64,000 bases of DNA from Portulaca oleracea. Lineage: Eukaryota; Streptophyta; Magnoliopsida; Caryophyllales; Portulacaceae. The position numbers and the translations under genes were made by a program. The notes under the pieces are model-generated. The model made no database searches. It saw nothing but the letters and a program-made list of their open reading frames with translations, and was not told the DNA's origin. Of this stretch, positions 54,522-64,000 are shown in pieces. Each line of letters starts with the position of its first letter. Position 1 is the first letter of the stretch. The stretch lies in contig CM055883.1 of assembly GCA_029582165.1 (NCBI GenBank), forward strand, positions 16,710,501 through 16,774,500, read 5' to 3'.

Positions 54522-56156
54522 ATGGCATGTTTTAGCTTCCCTCAAAATGAGCAAGAATTATTTTGTGATTATCGTGATAGATTAAATGATTATCTTGCTT
54601 ATTGGGCCCCTCATGGTTATATTTATTCTAATTGGGAAGTGTTAGTTGTTACTAATGAGGGATTGAATTTCGAGACCCGTTCTCTTCTAAATTACTTTGA
54701 TTTCAACGTTGAAAATGAGTATCGGGCTTGGGAATTATTTGATTGGTTGTACATGGATACTCGTCAATTTGGGGAGACTTTTTATTCATCGGGTTCTTGT
54801 TTTGGCAATCCGTGTGCTGTTCATGCTCAACTGCACTATGAGAAACGTTATGATCTTTCTCCATGTGATGATGTTGAGTCTCATCATTTGTGTGTGCATT
54901 GTGAATCTCTGTCTCATGCTTCCGAATCTTGTAGACTAGATAAAATTGGTGCTGAAATAGTTGGTTTACAAGATGGGGTGAATAAATGCATGCATGAATT
55001 TGAGCACGTGCTTAAACCTAGGGTAGAAACTTATCTTGCACAATTGGTTGATTCGAATGTTAAAAAAGGTCATTCATCGTCTGTGAGTCCTGAAATGCAT
55101 ATTGATTCTGTTGTGTATGATGAGGATGATGACTATTATAACCGACCATGCCTTGGACTACTTAGTGGTTCCTTAGCTCTAGCCCCACCTAGTGAGCATG
55201 AGGAACATGATGATTTTGTGTGTAATGATGCAAAATTAGTTGAAAACATGTTAGATGATGAACAATTGTCCACACCATTGTCCAGGCCTTTGTGTGAAGA
55301 AAAAGTTGAGTTTATCGAATGCCATGATGCTTGTGATGCAATTGAGCATGATCTTGTTGAGAGTGAAATTGAATCTGTTGTGATTGAATGTGTGCTTGAT
55401 ACCGATTTGTTCACTTTCATTGAGGATCATTGCATTAGTGAGGCATTAGCTACCCTTGTATGTGAGTCCATTGATGTGCATTCTTGTGATGATTGTTTGA
55501 ACTTGGTTGTTGATGATGATGCTTTTGATGATGACATGCTTTATGAGTCATTCACTATGAGTTATGACCCTGAACCTTCCACTTTCACTTTTGATGTTGA
55601 TTTGGATGATGCACCTTTGTCTTTTGATGTTGATAGTTCTTCTAGTGAGTCTGATATTGAAGAAGATGAAGATGTGCTTGTGTGTTGTGATGTTGGGAGT
55701 GTTATGATGTGGTCTAACCCTCTGTTTTCCTTATCACTTATTGACGATTATGATTATTTGGATGAAAGTTGTGATTTGGAATCTGTGTTTGATGAAAATT
55801 GCATGGATATTGAGTTTGAACAATTGTTGGCATCCAAGTATTCGCATGTGCATGTTCAGGAATGTGTTATATTGTTCCCTCCTGTTGATTTGTATACCCA
55901 ATCTCCATTTACGAGTCAATGGGAGGACCCATTTGTCATGTCATCTTTCACCGTGCCTAGAAAAGTCTTGTATATTCATGAATTTCAACAGTTCTATGAC
56001 TTTTCTAAGGCATTTGATAAATTGTTAAGGGCACTAATGTTTGTTTATGTGCTATTGCGAGTGTGCTCTTACAACCACCATTCTGAGATGCATGAGAGGA
56101 TGCATGATTTGTTACTCCGGGCGTTGAATGGTTCTGACTTGTGCCCGATATCGTGA
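54522..56156 (+). CDS. Intact gag-like protein of the TGTTCGG LTR family (544 aa)
   Basis: The only complete copy in the window. Residues 5-85 (FPQNEQELFCDYRDRLNDYL, WAPHGYIYSNWEVL, LNFETRSLLNYFDF) follow the spacing of a retrotransposon capsid segment (compare ETLFEAWRRFKGL, CPHHNLDDWLLL, SLRESIDHASGG at 50580-50972), so I infer a diverged gag. C124-C127-H132-C137 (CVHCESLSHASESC) form a CX2CX4HX4C knuckle. Residues 190-430 are strongly acidic (DEDDDYYN, SSSSESDIEEDED), with the family block SFTMSYDPEPSTFTF and GSVMMWSNPLFSLS. The C-terminus has two LLRAL repeats (SKAFDKLLRALMFVYVLL and MHDLLLRALNGSD). There is no protease, RT or integrase. It starts 131 nt after the primer site in an A-rich leader. 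It probably packages RNA of a non-autonomous element. Function is inferred. Confidence 0.75.
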   Translation: MACFSFPQNEQELFCDYRDRLNDYLAYWAPHGYIYSNWEVLVVTNEGLNFETRSLLNYFDFNVENEYRAWELFDWLYMDTRQFGETFYSSGSCFGNPCAVHAQLHYEKRYDLSPCDDVESHHLCVHCESLSHASESCRLDKIGAEIVGLQDGVNKCMHEFEHVLKPRVETYLAQLVDSNVKKGHSSSVSPEMHIDSVVYDEDDDYYNRPCLGLLSGSLALAPPSEHEEHDDFVCNDAKLVENMLDDEQLSTPLSRPLCEEKVEFIECHDACDAIEHDLVESEIESVVIECVLDTDLFTFIEDHCISEALATLVCESIDVHSCDDCLNLVVDDDAFDDDMLYESFTMSYDPEPSTFTFDVDLDDAPLSFDVDSSSSESDIEEDEDVLVCCDVGSVMMWSNPLFSLSLIDDYDYLDESCDLESVFDENCMDIEFEQLLASKYSHVHVQECVILFPPVDLYTQSPFTSQWEDPFVMSSFTVPRKVLYIHEFQQFYDFSKAFDKLLRALMFVYVLLRVCSYNHHSEMHERMHDLLLRALNGSDLCPIS

Positions 56157-57770
56157 GGTGAGAAGGAATAAGCTTATTGATAAGATGCTTTCGAGGTAAT
56201 ATCCTTCCTCACCTTTTGTGTATATTTAGTGAATCGGTTTTCTTTTCTTCTTTTATTTTCTTTTTGTATGTGTCTTTTTCTTTTATTTTGGGGTGCTTGC
56301 TTACCTACTTTTGTTTCCATTTGAGGATACAACAACCTCTTTGTGTGGGAGTGGGAGGGTAGTATGCATTCCGGTTTGTGAGTCCAAAGAAAAGAAAAAA
56401 AAGAGAGTGAGAATTGTTTTGTAAATATTTTAGTTTGTTTTCTTAGTTCATAGTCTCTAGTGTCTTGTATAGTTTGTTTTTCCTTTTTTTATCTTGCATG
56501 TGAACCATCACACATAGTATGTTTTTCTTGTTTATTTCTAACCTATGGTGTGATGTTCGTTGGATCGCGGATTGAGTACTTTTGATTGAAGACTTCGAGG
56601 TAACCTCTTTCCACTCTCTTTATGTGAATATATCAATGATCCATGATGCATGCTTGCTTTTCTTTTTGGGTGGCGAACCCCTTGAGTGTGAATGTTGGGA
56701 ATATTTTGTTGTTGGAGCCGTGTGGGCTCGGGTGACCACCGCTATTTATGTGATAAGTATTTTGTTTATATATGTTTTTCTTGGTTTTCTACCTTACTTG
56801 TGAAACCCTTTTCATGATGGAGACATTGTGATGTCTTGTGTTGGAGTGGGGGTGATATCTTTCATTGTTCATGGGTAGATTACCTAGTTTTGAGTCTTTT
56901 ATTTTTGTCTTTCGTAGTTTGTGTCCAACATCTAAAAATATTTTGTGTGTGAAAGAAAAAAGGGGAGAAATGTTGTGAATAACCCAAAAGTTGTTTTTCG
57001 TTTTGAAGATGTTTCCGTTCACAGTTGTGTAGATAGTTGTCTAATTTCCTGATTCAATCTGTTAGAAGCGGCCGGTATGAATGATGATAGGCCTTAGGAA
57101 GGATTTTTGCCATGACTTATCTCTATTAGACCTCTACATGGAATGGGAAAGCGGAATCCTCAAATCTTACACGCTTTGACTATGTCTTCTTAGCTAAGTT
57201 AGACGGTTTTAGTTGTTCAATTGCTTAAGCTCTTAATTAATGCATTAAATAATTATTGTCGGGCTTATCGTCATGGGTTGGTTTGGGTGGATCGGCACCC
57301 TATGCCCCTTAAGTGCAATGACTCACGTATGGTGAAACCCAGCAGGGAGGGTAACCCTTTGCGAAGGCCGATGCTTAAATCCCGCAAAACCCGACACAAA
57401 CGCTCTAAAAGACACAACACGGATTGAGTGGAAAGAAAAGAGCGTAGGTTTTGAAAAAAAAGAGCGAAGCAAGAAAATGAAAAAAAAGAGTTGAGCAAAA
57501 GAATGGTAAGAAAGAGAAAAGTAAAAAAAGAGAAGAAAAAGAAAGAAAAAGAAAGAAAAGGGCGAAGTAAGAAAAAGAAAGAAAAGAGAGGTTGAAAGAA
57601 AAACCAAGAGTGAAGTAGGATAGATAATCCCGAGCTTGAGCATGAGAAAAACTCTGATTGTCTGGTTTAGGATAGGAAGGATCGACTAGAGCAATGCAAT
57701 CGGATTCAAGCTCCCTTATATAAGTAAAATGAGTGAGCTCTCACTACCATGTGTCAGCTCGTCATTGATC
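56157..57770 (+). other. 3' untranslated region of copy B
   Basis: Non-coding. It opens like copy A's 3' UTR (gaggtaatatccttcctcac, ttttcttcttttattttctt) and later has one ccccttaagtgcaatgactc module matching the duplicated module of copy A. Purine-rich aagaaaaagaaagaaaagag tracts lie at 57435-57600. No polymerase motif in any frame. The matching 3' LTR is not found here, since unrelated Tat-type repeats start near 57775. Confidence 0.6.
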
Positions 57771-58500
57771 CTAACTCAAGGCCGATCCACCCCCATGACT
57801 GTCTTCAATAATTGTGTTGAATGGTCTCCTGTATAGCCTGCAAAAGCTGAGTAGTACGAGCCAAAATATTCCTTCTTGAGTTAGTGGGCTGTCGGCCTTG
57901 ATAAAAGGAATTTTGTCTTCTTTCTCCTTGCCCATTCCCGATGGCATGAAACTTTCCAAGGCCATGCATGATTAAAATGCACCCAATAACGAGGAGTTGT
58001 TCTTCTCAAGACCGGAGCATCCATTCCCCAAATAAAGAGCAATTCCCAATGGCTATATCGCCGCAATTCGAGGAAAATAAGAGCCATCGACATCACGATC
58101 GATGAAGTCCCTCGGCATTGAATTTCCATCATCATCATTGTCATCATCAATGGCTTCTAGCCTTGCGTCTGGTTAGTCTGGCATATGGCCTCGCGTCCAG
58201 TTTGTCATGATCATGATCATCATCATCATCAGAAAAGGCCAAAAACAGAGTAGCCCGTCGGCGTAAGTCCCCATCAACATCAGAGCTACCAGCAGAGTTT
58301 TGGTGATGTCTCGACAACCAGAGCCATCGGCAAAGTTTAGATGCAGTCCCAATCCCCGAGCCATTGGTAGCACGCCCGATGAAGTCTCGACCCTCAGGCC
58401 ATCGACATCGCGATCGATGAAGTCCGTCGGCACTAAACATGTGGAGCGTATCAAATTAGAGCCCGAGCCTCGAAATTCATGATCGCTAAATCGGCCCGCA
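57771..58500. repeat. Tat-type 3' UTR repeats, first block
   Basis: Repeated words gagccatcgacatc.cgatcgatgaagtc occur at about 58081 and 58398, with weaker copies near 58320 and again at about 59502 on the far side of an insertion. A (atc)n stretch lies at 58126-58150 and 58204-58232. Open frames on the - strand look incidental. I read this as the untranslated repeat region of a Tat/Retand-type element, without proof. Confidence 0.45.
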
Positions 58501-59400
58501 CCCCCTCCACGAAACACGATGAAGATAACTCCAATGATGGGTGTAGCGTCCATTTCAAGGTGGACCCGGGACCCTGGAGACATGGTTTGATCGGCACCGG
58601 ATGTGGGATCCACTTGAAGAAGGACCCGGGACCGTCCTGGGATGTGAAGCTTCAAGGAAAAGGGGTTCAGACGAGGCCCAGGTTGACAAAACCCAACGTG
58701 AAGAAGCGGCAGAGCAAACTGCTGCTGGTCGCGCCTGAGTCACCAGGTGTAGCGCCCGTGACAGCCGGCTGGCCGAGGGCAGTCTTACGTCCAGGCTGGG
58801 CATCGCGCCCGTTACGTAAATTGTCGCGCCCGCGACGTTGCGAGATGGTCAGCTAGGGAATGGAGCAGAACAACGACGCGACCACGACAGAAGTGCTCAC
58901 GCCCAAGACAAACGAACGTCGCGCCCGCGACGTCTCTGGTTGCGCCCGCGACCCCCTGTCAGCCGCGACGGATCATGGAGGACAGTGGGCTGTCACGCCC
59001 ACGACGCCTTGCAACTCGCCCGAGTCACCCCCTGTGACACGCGTGTTGTTTCATTATTTTTGTTATTTTTTAACCTAAATTCCTGTTTAGTATAGATAGC
59101 TCGCTTTTCCTCTTTTCCATGCAACTTTTGTTGATTAAGAATATGCTTATGCATTTGTGTTAGGGTTTCCCTAAGTTTTCTCTCAAAAATCTTGTGTTTA
59201 CCTATCCATTTGTGGATTGTGGTGTTTGCAAGTCTTTCCTTGTGATTATTTAGTGGATTACCTTGGATGATCATTGTGGATTTCTAGGCCTAGAGTTGTG
59301 GAATACCTAGCTCAAGGTCATACCCTTTCCTTTATTGTTCAAGTATTGTTTGATTGTTGAATCAAGCATACAACTCAAGCTAAAATCATCGTTATCTCCC
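58501..59400. repeat. LTR-like segment with a GC palindrome cassette
   Basis: Separates two blocks of similar Tat-type repeats. Positions 58726-59035 contain gtagcgcccgtgac, gtcgcgcccgcgac, gtcgcgcccgcgacgtc and related words, as in the LTR cassettes elsewhere. They are followed by ctgtttagtatagatagctc and an AT-rich stretch resembling the 3' half of an LTR. Upstream, two gacccgggac words repeat (58562 and 58623). The ends are not resolved. Confidence 0.5.
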
Positions 59401-59923
59401 ACCGCGCCACGCTCCAACATGCCAAACAGTCATCAACAACCGACCCCGGGAAAGACTGGAACCGACACTGGGAAAGACCAGAAAATCAACATCAATATCC
59501 GAGAGCCATCGACACCGTGTCCGATGAAACCTCTTTGACAAGTAAGGCGTCATTCTTGCTTAAGATCAACTATCGACGCAAGTTCGCCAACCGCGACGCA
59601 GGACTCAGCTTCTAAGAGCCAGCTCACCCCTTTAAGTAGGACGCCTTCGGCGCATGAGATCATTTCGAGTAGGACGTCATTAAACGTCTGAGACCACTTC
59701 AAGTAGAGCATCATTCTAACTCGAGATCATCCCCAATAGAGGCGCACATCGCCTACAACCGCAATGCAGGACCCGACATCCAAGCATCACCCTAGACTTT
59801 GCACTCCAAAAAGTCATATACCCAGGCTTTGCATTCCAAAGTCGTATCTCGACCGGTGTCCATCAAATCAAGACTACCTTGATTTTCGTCCTATATTCGG
59901 ACTCGATCAAAGTAGGCGCTCTC
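59401..59923. repeat. Tat-type 3' UTR repeats, second block
   Basis: Short repeated phrases: agtaggacgccttcggcgca, agtaggacgtcattaaacgt, agtagagcatcattctaact, and ccaggctttgcattccaaag versus agactttgcactccaaaaag. They lie just upstream of a TGTAGACACC LTR start, the usual place for such repeats in Tat-lineage elements. No ORF of note. Confidence 0.55.
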
Positions 59924-60473
59924 TGTAGACACCTGGATTTTGACGCATAAATTATATGGAAAATAAAAGCGGAAGAAATAAAAGAAACTCGATAAATACA
60001 TGCATTTACATGTATTTTGCTCACCTAAAATCACATGCATGATCACATGTGATTCTTCCTAGCTACATGTACATTTATTTTATAAAAAGATGAAGCATGA
60101 AAACCCTAAGAACAAGTGTCAGAGGTCGCGAGATCGAAACCTCACAAAAACACCTCACAAGAGCTAATAATATACACTCTCTACGTCTAGTATGAACAAC
60201 ATGTTCCCTAGTTAATCTCTCTTCACACACCACCTTCCATACATGCATGGACGCGCGAGGAGTATTCGTCCCCCCCCCAGCTGGTGGTTGGTCAGCCTTG
60301 GTGGCTCCGCCCACACGTGGTCAATTGACCACGTACGACCGTCCATTCAAGGTCATCCCCCCTACTGCCTAGTGAAGTGTGTTACTTCGACGAATACTAT
60401 GTGTGTGCTATGCATGCATGTATCTCCTCTCCCACCTTAGCCTATAAATACCATCCCTCTCTCTAAGCCAAAC
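59924..60473 (+). repeat. Truncated LTR, TGTAGACACC family
   Basis: Starts TGTAGACACCTGGATTTTGA, a start I associate with Tat/Retand LTRs. It includes cctataaataccatccctct, a good TATA box, at about 60441-60450. About 25 bp later it is cut by the LTR that starts at 60474. Confidence 0.65.
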
Positions 60474-62146
60474 TGTTCGGTCTCATTCTGAGCCGAATTT
60501 CTTCTCTTTTATAGGGTATTTTTGCTTGTCTTTAAGAACTATTTTAGTAGTTTTATTATGTTTTACTCTTTTATTAGATTTTATAGCATTTTATTACTTT
60601 TAATATTATTATTGTTAATATGAATCAATAATGTAAATATTAGAAATAAATAAATAATCCTAATTTCTAAATCCCAATTCCCAGCCCATTCCTCTTCTTA
60701 TTTCCCTCGGCCCACCTTCAAAACTAAGCCCAACTCTCCCTCTTAACCCAGCAACCCGCCAAACCCGTGAACCCATTCACCCAGTAAACCAAAACCCTAA
60801 TTCTAACTCATTTCCCCCTTTTCCCTCTTTTCACTCTTTGTCGTCTCTTTCTCACATCTCTCTGGTTCTCTTTCACTCTCGCCCAGCAGCAGCCAAACAC
60901 GCCCCACCATTTCCAACCCATCTCCTTCTCTCTTCTCCATCTTCTCTTCTCCATCTCTCTTCATCTCATTTCTCTTTCTTTTTCTCGTCTCTTCTCTATT
61001 TCTCACTCATTTTCTCGTTTTTGCAGATTTGGTGGATATATAACATGAGAAGTACGAAGCATCGACGCATACACCTTCTAACTAACTGAATTCATCTGCT
61101 TCGTCCATTTGAAGAAGGTTTCACGATTTGGATTGAAGGGAAGAGATCGACATCGACTATAAAAGGGGAAGAAGAGAGCCATTCGAATTCATCAATGGTA
61201 GATTCTGGGAGTGACGCCCCAAGAGCCTCCATTTAGGGTTAGGGTTTATTTTATTTTAGGTTTATTCATGTTTTATTTCAAGCTTTGAATTCTGTTTTGA
61301 ATCTCTATTTTCTATTTTCGCCTTCCTTTGTAATCGATTCAAGGTTTTAGATTGTATTCAGTTTTTGGTTTAATGTTGTTTGAATGTTCTGGTATTGAAT
61401 TGGTAATGTTTGATGCGTTTTTGTCTTGGTATTTGATTCGGTTCGATTGGTGCTGAAATTCTGAAATTTGTTGTGTCTGATTTGTTTTTCTTCCCTTCCC
61501 CTGTTTTCGGTCAAGTGCAGTAGATATTAGGTTTCATATTTCCTTTCTTTCGTTTTCGTTTGCCTTTGGTCAATAGTTACGAGATGCTCTTTTCTTTTCC
61601 TATTTATTTCGGTCAGTAGTGTATATTTTGTTTTTGTTTCTTCTGCCTTCGATCAATGGAGTCTATTAGGTAATAGTTTAGGGTAAGAGTCAAGATTACG
61701 GTTAGTCTGTTTCTTTAGGTTTTATTAGCTTAGCCACAAAAATCCAATCCAACTTTTAGTGAGAAGGAGGGCTAAGGATCACAAATTCCACTTTCAAGTG
61801 GGGATTTGGGGATTCTTATTAATCCAATTCACGATTTCTTGTTTGTTTGGAAGAAATCCAAGTAGATTGATGATTAGTGAAGAAGTAACTCATCGAAGGT
61901 ATAATTTCTTATTTTATTTGAGTTCATGCTTTTAGTTGCCTTCTTAATTTCATGTTTTATTTCATGCTTTTATTTCTTTCCTTAATTCCATGTCTAGGTT
62001 AGTTTTATTGTTTTCATTTACATAATTTACCGCTTTCCGCACTGAGAAAAAACCCCTTTACACAACCCGATTACCTCAATCAAGCCTAACACCCATCCCT
62101 AAGATCGACAATCCTTACTTAAAACCACAAAAATTACAACCGAACA
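60474..62146 (+). repeat. LTR (TGTTCGG family), copy C, 1,673 bp
   Basis: Starts TGTTCGGTCTCATTCTGAGC and ends ACAACCGAACA, with the same 7-bp inverted ends as copy A. The first 25 bp and the last ~400 bp (cacaaattccactttcaagt, ctttccgcactgagaa, acacccatccctaagatcg) match copy A. The middle is unrelated and lacks the GC cassette, holding instead a C/T-rich region (60690-61020) and tataaaag at 61158. A primer site follows, so this is the 5' LTR of the element that runs off the window. Confidence 0.9.
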
Positions 62147-62147
62147 A

Positions 62148-62165
62148 TGGCGTCGTTGCCAGGGA
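62148..62165 (+). other. Primer binding site, tRNA-Asp type (copy C)
   Basis: tggcgtcgttgccaggga, two mismatches to the tRNA-Asp complement, 1 nt after the LTR end. Confidence 0.88.
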
Positions 62166-62338
62166 TTGCGTTATTTGGTGGATTAGGCTATTGGTTTGTG
62201 TGTACATAGTTTATTGCTTTCTCAATTATGCTAGAAAAATGTAGCGAAAAAAAATTGAATATCGAAAAAAAGAGAGAAAAGAGAAGAAAAGAAAAAAAAA
62301 ATTAGAATATTAGAAAAAATTGAAAAATAGAAAAAGTT

Positions 62339-64000
62339 ATGGATAGTCCCCAATTCCCTTAATTTGAGCATGAAATTTTTGGAGGTATTTTGCTAGATTA
62401 CATGATTACCGTGCTCAATGTGAATTGTATGGCATTTTTTATGATACATTATCTCTTTTGGGAATTGTGTGAATGAGGGTGTGATTATGAGACTCGAAAC
62501 CTTTTAGAATATTATGGGTTTTCTAGTTTACACGAAGAAAAAGCATGGGAGTTACTTGAATGGTTGTCTAGGGATTCCTATGAATTTGAGCAACAAAATG
62601 TTAGTCCTAGTTTCCAACCTCCTTATGTACCACCCTCCGGGATCGAAATTGAACAATCATGTGAATACCCCGTGTATGTTGATGATCAACCTTATAGTGG
62701 GGATTATGTGGAAAACTGCTATGATCTTTCCCAAAGTGCCGATGTTGAGTCTCCTTCCGTGTGCTATTTGTGTGATTCGTCGTACCATAGTTCAATTTCT
62801 TGTTTGAAAGCTTCATTGGCTACCTTCGAGGCGGAAGAAGAAAAATTATGTGTGAACATAAATGAGTGCATGCGTGGATTTTTCCATGAGAGTAATCATA
62901 GGGTAGAAGCTCCTTCTTCACAAATGGTTGATTCGAATGATGAAGATTGTCATTCATCGTCTTTGAGCCATGATATGTATGTTGATTCTGCTGTGTATGA
63001 TGAGGATGATGACTATTATGACTGACCATGCCTTGGACTACTTAGTGATTCCTTAGCTCTAGCCCCACTTAGTGCGTATGAGGAACATGCTAGATGATGA
63101 ACATGCTAGATGATTTTGTGTGTGACGAGGTAGAAATTGATGAAAACATGCTAGATGATGAACCATTGTCCACACCCTTGTCCATGCCTTTGTGTGAAGA
63201 AAAGGTTGAGTTTGATGAATGCCATGATGCTTGTGAAGAATTTGAACATGATCTTGTTGAGAGTGAAATTGAATCCGCTGTGATTGAATGTGTGCTTGAT
63301 ACTCATTTATTCACTTTCGTTGAGGATCATTGCGTTAGTGAGGCATTAGCTACCCTTAAATGTGAGTCCATTGATGTGCATACTTGTGATGATGAGCATA
63401 ATTCTTTGTGGATTAATCATGATTGTTTGAACTTTGTTGTTGATGATGATGGTTTTGATGATGACATGCTTTATGAGTCATTCACGATGAGTTATGACCC
63501 TGAGCCTTCCACTTTCACTTTTGATGTTGCTTTGAATGATGCACCTTTGTCTCTTGATGTTGATAGCTCTTCTAGTGAGTCTGATATTGATGAAGATGAA
63601 GATGTGCTTGTGTGTGAAGTTGGGAGTGTTATGATGTGGTCTAACCTTGCTTTTTCCTTGTCACCCATTGACGATTATGATGATTATTTGGATAAAAGTT
63701 GTGATTTGGAATCTGTGTTTGATGAAAATTGCATGGATATTGAGTTTGAACCATTGTTGGCATCCAAGTATTTGCATGAGCATGTTCAAGATTGTGTTGT
63801 ATTGTTCCCTCATGTTGATTTCTATACCCAATCTCCATTTACGAGTCAATGGGAGGATCCATTTGTCATGTCTTCTTTCACTATGCCTAGGAAAGTCTTG
63901 TATGTCCATACATTTCATCATTTCTATGACTTTTCTAAGGCATTTGATAAATTGTTAAAGGCACTAATGTTTGTTTATGTGCCATTGCGAGTGTGCTCTT
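62339..64000 (+). pseudogene. Gag-like gene of copy C, broken, runs off the window
   Basis: Starts ATGGATAGTCCCCAATTCCC but stops after six codons. Frames then change around 62380 and 62480. The readable part at 62564-63025 has SYEFEQQNVSPSFQP (as in copy A) and the knuckle CYLCDSSYHSSISC. It continues NINECMRGFFHESNHRVEAP and SAVYDEDDDYYD, then TGA where copy B continues. The DNA stays colinear with copy B to 64000 (equivalent of about 56070), with a duplication of catgctagatgatgaacatg near 63090 that shifts the frame. Copy C resembles A at the N-terminus and B from the knuckle onward. Confidence 0.85.

Noticed and set aside
58173..58655. 160-codon ORF on the - strand with poly-Met-Ile-Met
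   Set aside because: Spans an (atc)n tract and Tat-type untranslated repeats. No recognisable domain and no support as a gene.
60803..61089. Lys/Glu-rich (- strand) and Ser/Leu-rich (+ strand) ORFs
   Set aside because: Both come from the C/T-rich middle of LTR copy C.

Overview
The window is nuclear DNA of a flowering plant, most likely a eudicot. It has AT-rich intergenic sequence, GT-AG introns, an organellar-type prolyl-tRNA synthetase split into 11 exons, and dense nested retrotransposons, Helitrons, Mutator-like elements and MITEs. I see no bacterial genes, CRISPR array, rRNA or tRNA gene.

Region 1 (1-14.1 kb) is the only host gene. It encodes a plastid/mitochondrial proline-tRNA ligase on the + strand (11 exons, 3211-13712, 544 aa, reading frame intact across all junctions). 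Its 4.9-kb second intron carries a GC-rich MITE-like element and a 1,657-bp Mutator-like element with a perfect 9-bp target-site duplication (TSD). Intron 8 carries a direct duplication flanking a possible organellar DNA insert.

Region 2 (14.1-22.9 kb) begins with a 350-bp Mutator-type MITE just past the gene. Microsatellites and two foldback elements follow, then a decayed Ty3/gypsy retrotransposon on the - strand (LTR, tRNA-Met primer site, gag, zinc knuckle, protease, RT and RNase H, with no integrase). Next is a fragment of an unrecognised transposon-type gene with an expanded intron repeat.

Region 3 (22.9-44.6 kb) holds copies of an LTR family with termini TGTTCGG/CCGAACA and a tRNA-Asp-type primer site. 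The copies encode only a gag-like protein. The first copy is split by a 10.9-kb insertion (TSD CTTTG) that is LTR-like at its ends. Inside that insertion sits a decayed autonomous Helitron with a Rep/helicase gene, an RPA-like gene and two hairpin-CTAG 3' termini. Downstream, pieces of the family are tandemly duplicated, inverted and joined at a recurrent breakpoint.

Region 4 (44.6-64 kb) contains a solo LTR of a second family (TSD ATTAT) and a full LTR of that family driving a chimeric, RT-less element with Athila-like gag/protease joined to Tat-like integrase. It also contains an intact 544-aa gag-like gene of the TGTTCGG family, Tat-type repeats, and a further full LTR whose element runs off the window.

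The most unusual signals are three. The TGTTCGG family has a coding capacity limited to one gag-like protein with a CX2CX4HX4C knuckle and a repeated LLRAL tail. Its LTRs, and LTRs of unrelated families, carry exchangeable GC-rich cassettes of about 21-bp units built from small palindromes. Members of the family also show repeated recombination junctions. Family names come from remembered motifs and were not confirmed by any search.
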